The position numbers and the translations under genes were made by a program. 64,000 nucleotides of DNA from Pseudooceanicola sp. (GTDB taxonomy: Bacteria; Pseudomonadota; Alphaproteobacteria; Rhodobacterales; Rhodobacteraceae). Below are positions 29,195 to 37,370 of this stretch, piece after piece (the first letter of the stretch is position 1; each line of letters starts with the position of its first letter). The notes under the pieces were generated by a model. It did not search any database. It had not been told where the DNA came from and worked only from the letters and a program-made list of their open reading frames with translations. The DNA lies in NCBI GenBank assembly GCA_002709085.1, contig PAPR01000025.1:33796-97795 (forward strand), given 5' to 3'.

Positions 29195-29883
29195 CCCTGC
29201 CGACCTCGGCGGAGGATGCGCTGGAGATCATGCGCGCCTCGGTCGAACCGGGGCGCGCCGAAGGCTCCGCCGCTTATCACAAGGCGGCCCGCGTCTATCT
29301 GGGCGTACCCAACCCCGTGCTCAACGACCTGACGACCGATTGGCGGCGCGCAATGGAGCTGGACCAACGGTTGGCTCTGGCACGCGGCCTTTGGGACAGT
29401 GATGTGCACGAGGGGCGAATCGCTGCCGCCAAACTGCTGACACAGGCCCGTATCCGCGATGACGCCGCCGTCTGGGCGCTCATCGCATCCTGGGTTCCTC
29501 AGTTCGACGCATGGGCCATCGCGGACCACGCCAGCAAGGCGGCGGAAAAGCGGATCATGGCCGACCTGTCGCGGCTGGACGAGGTCGAGGGCTGGACACA
29601 ATCGGATCACATGTGGACCCGCCGCGCGGCGCTGGTTTCAACGCTGGCGCTAACCAAATCAAACCACCCCGGCGCGGCCGAGGCAGCTGCACGGGATCGT
29701 GTTCTGGGTTGGGCGGCGGTTTACGTGCCCGATCAGACCTGGTTCATCCAGAAGGCCATCGCATGGTGGATCCGTGACCTCTCCAAGCATGACAAGGACC
29801 GCGCATCGGCTTTTCTGGCAGCGCACGGCGCGGCAATGAAGTCTTTTGCACGCGCCGAGGCCGGCAAGTACCTTACCGACTGA
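29191..29883 (+). CDS. AlkD-like DNA alkylation repair protein
   Basis: A 230-residue all-helical HEAT-repeat-like protein. Features of the AlkD DNA-glycosylase family are visible: LALARGLWDSDVHEGRIAAA (about 61-80), a W-x-D arrangement in PQFDAWAIADHASKA, and TRRAALVSTLAL. The C-terminal QKAIAWWIRDLSKHD is also a family pattern. Such enzymes excise N3- or N7-alkylated purines. The ATG overlaps the glmS stop (ATGA), which sets the start. Its last 11 bases overlap the end of the convergent lipoprotein gene. Confidence 0.85.
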   Translation: MTLPTSAEDALEIMRASVEPGRAEGSAAYHKAARVYLGVPNPVLNDLTTDWRRAMELDQRLALARGLWDSDVHEGRIAAAKLLTQARIRDDAAVWALIASWVPQFDAWAIADHASKAAEKRIMADLSRLDEVEGWTQSDHMWTRRAALVSTLALTKSNHPGAAEAAARDRVLGWAAVYVPDQTWFIQKAIAWWIRDLSKHDKDRASAFLAAHGAAMKSFARAEAGKYLTD

Positions 29884-30337
29884 CGGTTACTTCGGGTAGC
29901 TCGGTCAGGGGCGCGCCGAGCGCCTGCATCAGGTTCAGCGAAGCACGCGAGCCTGCTGTTGCAGGACCGGGGATCGGGATCAGATCGGCCCCGACCGTCT
30001 TGCCCTTGTAGCTGACGTTGCCCTTGGCCCGCGTCTTGACCAGCGGTGTCTTGAGCCAGACGCCAGGTTCGGACGCATCAAGCGACACAATCGTCTTGCC
30101 CAGAACGCCCGTGGCGGGCGCTGCGGCGGCGGGCGTTATGGTTGCATCCGCTTCAGCCGTGGCCGTGTCACCGGCGGCGGGCGCGTCACCTGGACGTGTG
30201 GGCGGGCGGGTGATGATCGCGGAGGCGCTCGCATTCGCGCCGGGTCCGGTCGCTGGTCCGGAGAGGTTCGGGAAAACGGAATTGCTGGCGCTGCATCCGG
30301 AAAGGGCGAGGACGGTGAGGAGAAGGATCGGTTTCAT
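29873..30337 (-). CDS. predicted lipoprotein of unknown function
   Basis: A 154-residue predicted lipoprotein: MKPILLLTVLALSGCSASN with lipobox LSGC (Cys15). An Ala/Pro/Thr-rich low-complexity linker (about residues 30-75) precedes a small domain containing DASEPGVWLKTPLV, YKGKTVGADLIPIPG and LNLMQALGAPLTELPEVTV. No family is recognised. The ATG at the signal peptide is chosen. It is divergent from moaA and overlaps the alkD 3' end tail-to-tail by 11 bases. Confidence 0.75.
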   Translation of the reverse strand: MKPILLLTVLALSGCSASNSVFPNLSGPATGPGANASASAIITRPPTRPGDAPAAGDTATAEADATITPAAAAPATGVLGKTIVSLDASEPGVWLKTPLVKTRAKGNVSYKGKTVGADLIPIPGPATAGSRASLNLMQALGAPLTELPEVTVSR

Positions 30338-30410
30338 AATCCCGATGATGGCGTGTCTGTCTGCCGCGTCAATCCCTTGAATCCGAGACAGAGGGTTCAT
30401 CCGATGTGAC

Positions 30411-30439
30411 TTGCCCCGACCCTGCACCGCGCTTAAGTT
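30411..30439 (+). promoter_or_regulatory. possible promoter abutting the moaA start codon
   Basis: TTGCCC (30411-30416), a 17-base spacer and TAAGTT (30434-30439). The -10 ends only 6 bases before the moaA ATG at 30446, so a transcript from it would start at or next to the A of the ATG. No Shine-Dalgarno sequence lies at a normal distance upstream. Confidence 0.35.
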
Positions 30440-30445
30440 CCAGGT

Positions 30446-31462
30446 ATGTCCACGCAGAACGCCCCGCTCATCGACCCCTTTGCCCGCGCCATCACCTACC
30501 TCAGGGTTTCGGTGACGGATCGCTGCGATTTTCGCTGTGTTTACTGCATGTCAGAGAACATGACCTTCCTGCCCAAGAAAGAGCTGCTGACGCTGGAGGA
30601 GCTGGACCGCTTGTGTTCGACCTTTATCGGCCTCGGTGTGGAAAAGCTGCGGATCACAGGCGGGGAACCGCTGGTGCGGCGGGACATTCTGTCGTTCTTC
30701 CGCGCGATGTCACGGCATCTGGACAGCGGCGCGCTGAAAGAGCTGACGCTGACCACCAATGGCTCGCAGCTGGAACGCTTTGCCAGCGACCTCTATGCGG
30801 CTGGTGTGCGCCGGGTGAATGTCTCTCTCGATACGCTGGACGAGGCCAAGTTCGCCCGCGTGACCCGGTGGGGTCGTCTGCCGCAGGTCATGCGCGGGAT
30901 CGACGCCGCCCTGGCCGCCGGTCTGCGCGTCAAGCTGAACGCCGTCGCACTTAGGGAATTCAACGAGGATGAGCTCTTCGCCCTGACGGAATTCTGCGCC
31001 GAGCGTGGTATGGATTTGACGTGGATCGAGGTGATGCCCATGGGCGACCTCGGTAACGAAGACAGGATCGGGCAATATTGGTCGCTGAAACACCTGCGCG
31101 CCACGCTGGCGCAGCACTACACCCTGATCGATCTGGCGGAAAGGACCGGCGGACCGGCGCGTTATGTGCAATTGCAGGAGACCGGGCAGAAGATCGGGTT
31201 CATCACGCCGCTGACGCATAACTTCTGCGAAAGCTGCAACCGTGTGCGGATCACCTGCACCGGCGAGATCTACATGTGCCTCGGACAGGAGGACGTCGCC
31301 GACCTGCGTGCGCCCTTGCGCGCGCATCCCGATGACGACGCCCCGCTGAAAGACGCGATCCGCGCCGCGATCGATCGCAAGCCCAAGGGCCACGATTTCG
31401 ATTATTCGCGCCAGAAAACCGATGGCCAGGTCTCTCGCCACATGAGCCATACAGGCGGCTGA
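30446..31462 (+). CDS. moaA: GTP 3',8-cyclase (molybdenum cofactor biosynthesis protein A)
   Basis: Radical SAM enzyme that converts GTP to the 3',8-cyclo intermediate in molybdopterin synthesis. It has 338 residues. The SAM cluster is C27-xxx-C31-xx-C34 (RCDFRCVYC). The second cluster is C261, C264 and C278 ([11 protein letters not shown]...MCLG). [10 protein letters not shown] motif is at about 72-80 and the protein ends in the essential Gly-Gly tail (SHTGG). Its stop and the waaA start share a base (TGATG). Other mo genes are not in the window. Confidence 0.97.
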   Translation: MSTQNAPLIDPFARAITYLRVSVTDRCDFRCVYCMSENMTFLPKKELLTLEELDRLCSTFIGLGVEKLRITGGEPLVRRDILSFFRAMSRHLDSGALKELTLTTNGSQLERFASDLYAAGVRRVNVSLDTLDEAKFARVTRWGRLPQVMRGIDAALAAGLRVKLNAVALREFNEDELFALTEFCAERGMDLTWIEVMPMGDLGNEDRIGQYWSLKHLRATLAQHYTLIDLAERTGGPARYVQLQETGQKIGFITPLTHNFCESCNRVRITCTGEIYMCLGQEDVADLRAPLRAHPDDDAPLKDAIRAAIDRKPKGHDFDYSRQKTDGQVSRHMSHTGG

Positions 31463-32742
31463 TGAGGCCGCAAGGGACTGTTTTTTATCAATTCTATAGG
31501 GGTGTCGCGGCAATCGCCGCGCCTTTCGTCTGGTACCGTGTCTCGCGCAAGCTGGCCCGCGAGGGCGTGCCCCCGGACCGGCGCCGCGAACGGCTGGGCC
31601 ATGCGACGCAAGCCCGACCCGAGGGTCAGCTGATCTGGTTTCACGCCGCAAGCGTCGGGGAAAGCGTCTCCGTCCTCGCCCTCGCCCGGCGCATGACCGA
31701 AAAAAACGACGCGACAGAGGTGTTGATCACGTCGGGCACCGCATCCTCAGCCGAGATTCTCGCGCAACGGATGCCGCCCGGATGCCGTCATCAATTCGCC
31801 CCGCTCGACCGGGCCGATGCACTGCGCCGGTTCCTTGCGCACTGGAGACCCGATGCCTCGATCCTTGTGGAAAGCGAGCTGTGGCCCCAGATGTTGGTCG
31901 CCGCGCATAAAGCCGGGGTGCCGCTGGCGCTGGTCAACGCGCGCATGTCAAACGCCAGTCTCAAGAACTGGGCGCGGTTCGATGCCACCGCGCGCTACCT
32001 GCTGGGTCTGTTCCGCCTGATCCGGACACAGGATCAACGTACGATGGACGGTTTGCTGGACCTGGGTGCGGATCCCGCCACCACTGCCCTCGGCCCCAAC
32101 CTCAAGGCGATGTCGGACCCGCTGCCGGTCGATGAGCGCGCCTATCACGAGGTCGAGGACGCCTATTCCGGCATGCTCTGGGTCGCCGCTTCGACCCATC
32201 CGGGCGAAGAGGAAAAGGTGATCGACGCGCATCTCCGCGTCATGGAGGCTGTGCGCAGCGCGCGCCTGATCCTCGTCCCCCGCCATCCCGACCGCGCCGC
32301 CGACATCGCGGCGATGGTAGAGCGCAAGGGCCTGTCCGTCGCGCGACGCAGCCTGAGCCGCGACCCCGGCGAGGCGGATGTCTACATCGCCGACACCCTC
32401 GGCGAGATGGGATTGTGGTATCAACTGGCGCCTGTGGTTTTCATGGGGGGATCGTTCGGCAAGGCCGGCGGACACAACCCCTATGAACCGGCCCAAATGA
32501 ACACGGCCCTGATCAGCGGCCGGCGCGTGGCGAATTTCGCCGATGTCTACGACGCTTTCAATGAGGCCGGTGCCGTGCGCATCGTGAAGAACGCCAAGGA
32601 GCTGGCAGGCGCGGTGACAATCCTGCTCACCGATCTCGAAGAGCAGCGCGCGCAAAAGAGCGTGGCGGCAGCCTTGGCGCAGTCTCGTCTGGCGGAACTC
32701 GACGATCTGACCGACCTGCTGGTTCAGCGTCTATTGACCTGA
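31462..32742 (+). CDS. waaA: 3-deoxy-D-manno-octulosonic acid (Kdo) transferase
   Basis: Transfers Kdo from CMP-Kdo to lipid A precursor at the inner membrane during LPS synthesis. It has 426 residues and a GT-B fold. The N-terminal hydrophobic region is followed by WFHAASVGESVSVLAL (conserved Glu at about residue 61), VESELWPQML and VNARMSNASLKNW. The C-terminal CMP-Kdo site has FMGGSFGKAGGHNPYEPAQ. It is coupled to moaA by TGATG, an unusual functional pairing, and is followed by another LPS glycosyltransferase. Confidence 0.95.
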   Translation: MRPQGTVFYQFYRGVAAIAAPFVWYRVSRKLAREGVPPDRRRERLGHATQARPEGQLIWFHAASVGESVSVLALARRMTEKNDATEVLITSGTASSAEILAQRMPPGCRHQFAPLDRADALRRFLAHWRPDASILVESELWPQMLVAAHKAGVPLALVNARMSNASLKNWARFDATARYLLGLFRLIRTQDQRTMDGLLDLGADPATTALGPNLKAMSDPLPVDERAYHEVEDAYSGMLWVAASTHPGEEEKVIDAHLRVMEAVRSARLILVPRHPDRAADIAAMVERKGLSVARRSLSRDPGEADVYIADTLGEMGLWYQLAPVVFMGGSFGKAGGHNPYEPAQMNTALISGRRVANFADVYDAFNEAGAVRIVKNAKELAGAVTILLTDLEEQRAQKSVAAALAQSRLAELDDLTDLLVQRLLT

Positions 32743-32747
32743 CGCGC

Positions 32748-33812
32748 ATGCGCGTAGATAGCGAACGGATGGCCGAGCTTTTCGTTACCAATTTCAATCG
32801 GAACTACACGGGTGTGTCCGCAACCGCTGCCGGTGTGCTGCGACAGCAAATGGCGCGCTACGATCTACACTTGGTTGGCCAACCCCTGCCCGATTGCCCC
32901 GACCCGATCACGCCTGCTGCCGCGCGCCGATTGTCTCGCACCCCACCCCCTGGACGCCCCTTTGCAATCTGGCATGTGCGTCGCAATTCCGAGATGCAGA
33001 CCGCGATCTGGGCGCGCGATGTGTTGCGGCTGCCGATCCGCGTGGTCTTTACTTCGGCCGCGCAGCGCCTGCACTCCGTCTGGCCGCGTTGGCTGATCTC
33101 ACGCATGGACGCAGTGATCGCCACGACGGCGCGCGCGGCGGAGTTCGTCCCGCATGTGCGCGCCGTGGTGCCGCATGGCGTTGATACCGCGCGTTTCGCC
33201 CCCGTCGATGATCGTGCGGCCGCGTGGTCAGCCAGCGGCTTTGGCGGACGGCGCGGGATCGCGACCATTGGGCGGATCCGGCCTGAAAAGGGAACGAATG
33301 TCTTTGTCGAAACGATGCTGCGCGCCTTGCCCGACCTGCCCGATGTCACCGCCCTGGTGATCGGGAAGGCCACGAACAAGCACGAGGGGTTCCTCGCCGG
33401 ACTGCGGGCCCAGATCGCCGCCGCCGGGCTGTCGGAGCGCATTCTGTTTCCCGGTGAGATGGCACCGGATGATCTGGCCCGGCTGCTGCCGTCGCTGGAG
33501 CTTTTGGTTCAACTGCCGCTTTATGAGGGGTACGGCATGGCCCCGCTGGAGGCGATGGCCTCGGGCGTGCCGCTGCTCGCCTCGGATACGGGGTATTTCC
33601 GGCATTTCACGCAAGAGGGTGCAAACGGCGTCATCCTTGATCGCGATGCACCGGTCGCGGCGGCCAAGGCGCTGCGCGCTTTGCTGAACGGTCCCGACCG
33701 TTTGCCTGCCATGGCGCGGAACGCGCGCGAGGACGCGGTGCGGCTTTTTTCTGTCACCCAGGAGGCCGCAGAGATCAACGCCGTTTACGAGGCGCTTTGG
33801 GCCGAGGGGTAG
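32748..33812 (+). CDS. GT4-type glycosyltransferase, probable LPS core (LpcC-like)
   Basis: A 354-residue GT-B glycosyltransferase. The C-terminal nucleotide-sugar domain has IGRIRPEKGTNVFVETML, an EX7E-like stretch LYEGYGMAPLEAMASGVPLLASD (about 262-284), and PHGVDTARFAP. The N-terminal VVFTSAAQRLHSVWPRWLISRMDAVIATT resembles rhizobial LpcC mannosyltransferase as I recall it. Its location 5 bases after waaA supports an LPS-core role. The start is uncertain: the ATG at 32748 lacks a clear ribosome site and another ATG lies 7 codons later. Confidence 0.85.
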   Translation: MRVDSERMAELFVTNFNRNYTGVSATAAGVLRQQMARYDLHLVGQPLPDCPDPITPAAARRLSRTPPPGRPFAIWHVRRNSEMQTAIWARDVLRLPIRVVFTSAAQRLHSVWPRWLISRMDAVIATTARAAEFVPHVRAVVPHGVDTARFAPVDDRAAAWSASGFGGRRGIATIGRIRPEKGTNVFVETMLRALPDLPDVTALVIGKATNKHEGFLAGLRAQIAAAGLSERILFPGEMAPDDLARLLPSLELLVQLPLYEGYGMAPLEAMASGVPLLASDTGYFRHFTQEGANGVILDRDAPVAAAKALRALLNGPDRLPAMARNAREDAVRLFSVTQEAAEINAVYEALWAEG

Positions 33813-33813
33813 C

Positions 33814-33829
33814 GGGGCCAAGCGGCCCC
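33814..33829. terminator. GC-rich hairpin between convergent genes
   Basis: GGGGCC-AAGC-GGCCCC, a perfect 6-bp stem in the 31-base gap between the glycosyltransferase stop and the M20 gene stop. No T-run is present, so terminator function is tentative. Confidence 0.4.
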
Positions 33830-33843
33830 CATCCATTTCGCGC

Positions 33844-35007
33844 TTAGGCAGCCGGCATCCGACGTTCGGCGAGCCCCGCCCACCAGGAGCAGCCCGCCGG
33901 AATCGCCTCGTCGTTGAAATTGTAATCTGCCGCATGCAAACTCGATGACGGCCCGTTGCCGACAAGGATATAGGCTCCGGGACGCTCTTCGAGCATGTAG
34001 GCGAAGTCTTCACCGCCCATGAAAATTCCCGCGTGATCACAGGCCCCGGCGACCTCTGTCGCGACCTCTGCTGCGAATTCGGTCTGCGCTTCGCTGTTTA
34101 CCATGGTGGGGTAGCCATCGATCCAGCGGATTTCAGCCTTGGCACCAAAGGCCTCGCAGGTCGCGGTCGCAATCGCCTTCAACCGGGTTTCGGCCAGCGC
34201 GCGCGTTTCTTTTGACATGGAGCGAATGGTTCCACGCAAGGTCACGGAATTCGGGATGACGTTATACGCCTTGGACGAGGATTCGATCGAACAGACCGAG
34301 ACGACGACCTGTTCCACGGGATCGACGTTGCGTGAGGCGATTGATTGCAGCGCGCTGATGACGGCAGAGGTCGTGACAATCGGATCAACCCCCTTGTCCG
34401 GTTGGGCCGCGTGGCACCCCTGCCCGCGCACGGTAATCTCGAACTGGTCGGTCGAGGCGAAGAACCCGCCGGGACGGATCGCGAATTGCCCGGTCGGGAT
34501 GCCGGGCCAGTTGTGCATGCCATAGACTTCCTGAATGCCGAAACGGTCCATCATGCCATCGTCACACATCTCTTTGCCGCCGGCGCCGCCTTCTTCGGCG
34601 GGCTGAAAGATGACGACGACGGTGCCGTCGAAGTTACGGGTCTCGGCGAGGTATTTGGCTGCACCCAGCAACATGGCGGTGTGGCCATCGTGGCCACAGG
34701 CATGCATCGCGCCGGGGATCTTGGAGGCGTAATCCACCCCGGTGGTCTCATGGATCGGCAGCGCATCCATATCAGCCCGCAAGCCGATGACCTTGCCCGA
34801 TGCCGTGGATTTCCCCCTGATGACCCCGACGACCCCGGTGCGCCCCAGCCCGGTTGCGATTTCATCACAGCCAAAGGCTTTGAGCTTGTCCGCGACGATC
34901 TGCGCGGTGCGGTGTGTCTCGAACAGGATTTCGGGGTTCTGGTGCAGATCATGCCGCCATTCGGTGATCTCGGGCAGCAATTCGGCAAAGCGGTTCTTAA
35001 CGGGCAT
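33844..35007 (-). CDS. M20-family amidohydrolase (hippurate hydrolase / N-acyl amino acid type)
   Basis: A 387-residue metal-dependent hydrolase of the IAA-amino acid/hippurate hydrolase group. The metal site is visible: MHACGHDGHTAML (C104, H106, H109), PAEEGGAGG (E138/E139) and GMHNWPGIPTG (H165). The first active-site region is LRADMDALPI. A dimerisation insert follows (FEITVRGQGCHAAQPDKGVDPI). The ATG has AGGAG 7 bases upstream. Its location next to a peptide-type ABC transporter suggests hydrolysis of imported N-acylated amino acids or dipeptides, by context only. Confidence 0.9.
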   Translation of the reverse strand: MPVKNRFAELLPEITEWRHDLHQNPEILFETHRTAQIVADKLKAFGCDEIATGLGRTGVVGVIRGKSTASGKVIGLRADMDALPIHETTGVDYASKIPGAMHACGHDGHTAMLLGAAKYLAETRNFDGTVVVIFQPAEEGGAGGKEMCDDGMMDRFGIQEVYGMHNWPGIPTGQFAIRPGGFFASTDQFEITVRGQGCHAAQPDKGVDPIVTTSAVISALQSIASRNVDPVEQVVVSVCSIESSSKAYNVIPNSVTLRGTIRSMSKETRALAETRLKAIATATCEAFGAKAEIRWIDGYPTMVNSEAQTEFAAEVATEVAGACDHAGIFMGGEDFAYMLEERPGAYILVGNGPSSSLHAADYNFNDEAIPAGCSWWAGLAERRMPAA

Positions 35008-35254
35008 CGTGGACTCCTGATCTTGCGGGGGCGTGTTGCGTCAACCGAATGGTCAAGGCCGAGCGACGGGCCGGCAAGCAATCTTCGGGGGTGGTTCATG
35101 GACAAGCATACAGGCGTGGGCCGGAGGTTCCAATATCGCGTCTTTGGTACGAGCATGTGCTGCCCTTGATCAACGCCTGGTCCATGGCGAAATCCCTGGG
35201 ATCATCAGACGCCGCATGGTCACTCTGCACGCGCACCGGCGATCGACCTCGCAA

Positions 35255-37120
35255 TCAGTATCCACTTTCGGTGACGAGGACCTGATGATCCTCCCCAACC
35301 TGTTCATAGACCGACGGCACAGCGACGTAACCCATGTCGTGGATAGGGGAAGGGATCGGTTTGAAATGCAGGTCGCGATCTATCTTGCGCCGGGTCGGAT
35401 CGGCAATCGGCACCGCCTTGAGAAGAGCCTGAGTATAGGGATGACGCGGATCCTCGAAGACCGCGCGTCGCGACCCGATTTCGACAATCCGGCCAAGGTA
35501 CATGACGCCGACACGGTGACTGACCCGTTCGACCACGGCCATGTCGTGCGAAATGAACAGGAAGGAAAGCCCAAGGTCGGCCTGCAGCTCCATCATGAGG
35601 TTCAGCACCTGCGCCTGCACCGAGACATCCAGCGCCGAGACCGCCTCGTCCGCCACGATCAGCTTGGGGTTCAGCGCCAGCGCGCGGGCGATGGCGACGC
35701 GCTGCCGCTGCCCGCCGGACAGCTCATGCGGATATCGGCGCATGAAGCCGCGCGGTAGTTCCACACGGTCGAACAGCATGGCAACGCGATCCTCCAGCGC
35801 CTTGCCGCGCGCCGTAGCAAAGTTGCGCATCGGTTCAGCAACCTGATCGCGCAGCATCATCTGCGGATTGAGCGAGGCAAAGGGATCCTGAAAAATCATC
35901 TGCATGTCGAGCCGCGCCTTGCGCAGGCCAGTCGGTGACAGGGCCATGACGTCGATCCCGTCCAGACGCACCTCGCCCGACATGGGTTCGACAAGCCGCA
36001 GCAGCGACCGGCCCGCGGTGGATTTGCCACAGCCCGACTCGCCCACGAGGCTAAGCGTCTGGCCCTTGTTGATCTTGAAAGAGATATCCTCGACCGCATG
36101 AACCTGCGCGACGGTGCGGCGCAACAGGCCGCGTTTGACGGCAAAGCGGGTGGTCAGGTTGCGCACTTCGAGCAGCGGATCCGGGGTGCCGGGGATAGGC
36201 ACGACGTCACTGGGATCGTAGCCCAGCAGGCGCATCGGTTCGGGCAGATCGGTGCCCGTCATCTCACCCAGCTTGGGTACGGCGGCCAGCAGCGCCTTGG
36301 TGTAGTCGTGCTGCGGATTGCTGAAAATGTCAGCGACGGGGCCTTCCTCGACTTTCTTGCCCCGGAACATGACGACCACACGGTCGGCCATCTGCGCAAC
36401 GACCGCCATATCGTGGGTGATGAACATCACCGCAGTGCCCGTCTCGCGTTTCAGCCGGTCCATCAGGGCCAGGATTTCGGCCTGAATTGTCACGTCCAGC
36501 GCGGTGGTCGGTTCATCCGCAATCAACAAGCGCGGTTTACAGGCCAATGCCATCGCGATCACCACACGCTGGCGCATGCCGCCGGACAATTCATGTGGAT
36601 ACTGGGTCATCCGGCGCGCGGCTTCGGGGATGCGGACCTCGCGCAGCAGTTCGATCGCGCGCGCCTGCGCAGCCTTGCGGTCGAGCCCCATGTGCAGGCG
36701 CAACCCCTCGGTCAATTGCCGCCCGATGGTGAAGACCGGGTTGAGGGCTGTCATCGGCTCCTGAAAGATCATCCCGATCTCATTACCGCGAATCTTGCGC
36801 ATAAGGCCCTGATCTGCCTCCGCGATATCCAGCTCGCCGTCCCTTGTGCGGTCGAAAAAGATATGACCGCCGGCAATCTGACCGCCACCAAATTCGACCA
36901 GCCGCATCAGCGACAGGGAAGAAACCGATTTACCCGACCCTGATTCTCCGACGATGCAAACCGTCTCTCCCGGGTTGATGGCAAAGGAGACATCCTCGAC
37001 CCCGAGGACCTCGCCACCCCTGGTCTGGAAAGATACGCGCAGGTTTTCGACGCGCACCACAGGCGTCCCGTCCTTGTCCTGCCGCAGGTTTTGAATCGGG
37101 GGCGCGCCCTGGTCCAGCAT
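35255..37120 (-). CDS. dipeptide-type ABC transporter, fused double ATP-binding protein
   Basis: A 621-residue protein with two complete ABC ATPase domains, equivalent to DppD and DppF joined in one chain. The first half has Walker A GESGSGKS (about 58-65) and HELSGGMRQR with LLIADEPTTALD. The second half has GESGCGKST near residue 365, HELSGGQRQRVAIARALALNP and LIVADEAVSALD (Ala where many members have Pro). Each half is followed by an oligopeptide-transporter C-terminal region. It energises import by the divergent permease and binding protein genes (37371-41193), from which it is separated by a 250-base regulatory region. Confidence 0.93.
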   Translation of the reverse strand: MLDQGAPPIQNLRQDKDGTPVVRVENLRVSFQTRGGEVLGVEDVSFAINPGETVCIVGESGSGKSVSSLSLMRLVEFGGGQIAGGHIFFDRTRDGELDIAEADQGLMRKIRGNEIGMIFQEPMTALNPVFTIGRQLTEGLRLHMGLDRKAAQARAIELLREVRIPEAARRMTQYPHELSGGMRQRVVIAMALACKPRLLIADEPTTALDVTIQAEILALMDRLKRETGTAVMFITHDMAVVAQMADRVVVMFRGKKVEEGPVADIFSNPQHDYTKALLAAVPKLGEMTGTDLPEPMRLLGYDPSDVVPIPGTPDPLLEVRNLTTRFAVKRGLLRRTVAQVHAVEDISFKINKGQTLSLVGESGCGKSTAGRSLLRLVEPMSGEVRLDGIDVMALSPTGLRKARLDMQMIFQDPFASLNPQMMLRDQVAEPMRNFATARGKALEDRVAMLFDRVELPRGFMRRYPHELSGGQRQRVAIARALALNPKLIVADEAVSALDVSVQAQVLNLMMELQADLGLSFLFISHDMAVVERVSHRVGVMYLGRIVEIGSRRAVFEDPRHPYTQALLKAVPIADPTRRKIDRDLHFKPIPSPIHDMGYVAVPSVYEQVGEDHQVLVTESGY

Positions 37121-37276
37121 GGGGGATCCTGTCGTGTCTGACCCGGTGACGCTAGCGAGAGAGGATGCGAATTGTCAAACGGCACGAGCCCTTTACGTCG
37201 CATCAGGCTGTCAGCGGGCTTGCATTCTGATCGAATTGGCCTTTCCATGACGCGGATCGTGGACGGACGGTCTGTC

Positions 37277-37296
37277 GGGCATCGCATGCGATGCCC
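37277..37296. promoter_or_regulatory. perfect 20-bp palindrome in the divergent transporter promoter region
   Basis: GGGCATCGCATGCGATGCCC is perfectly self-complementary over 20 bases, with partial GTC/GAC symmetry beyond. It lies 75 bases upstream of the binding-protein ATG and 157 bases upstream of the ATPase ATG, so one bound regulator could control both directions. Confidence 0.65.
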
Positions 37297-37370
37297 TGAC
37301 TGGCCCCGCCTACGACCCGAACCGGACCGCCGACAGAAGCGGCAAGGTATGACCAACTATGGAGAGTGCA

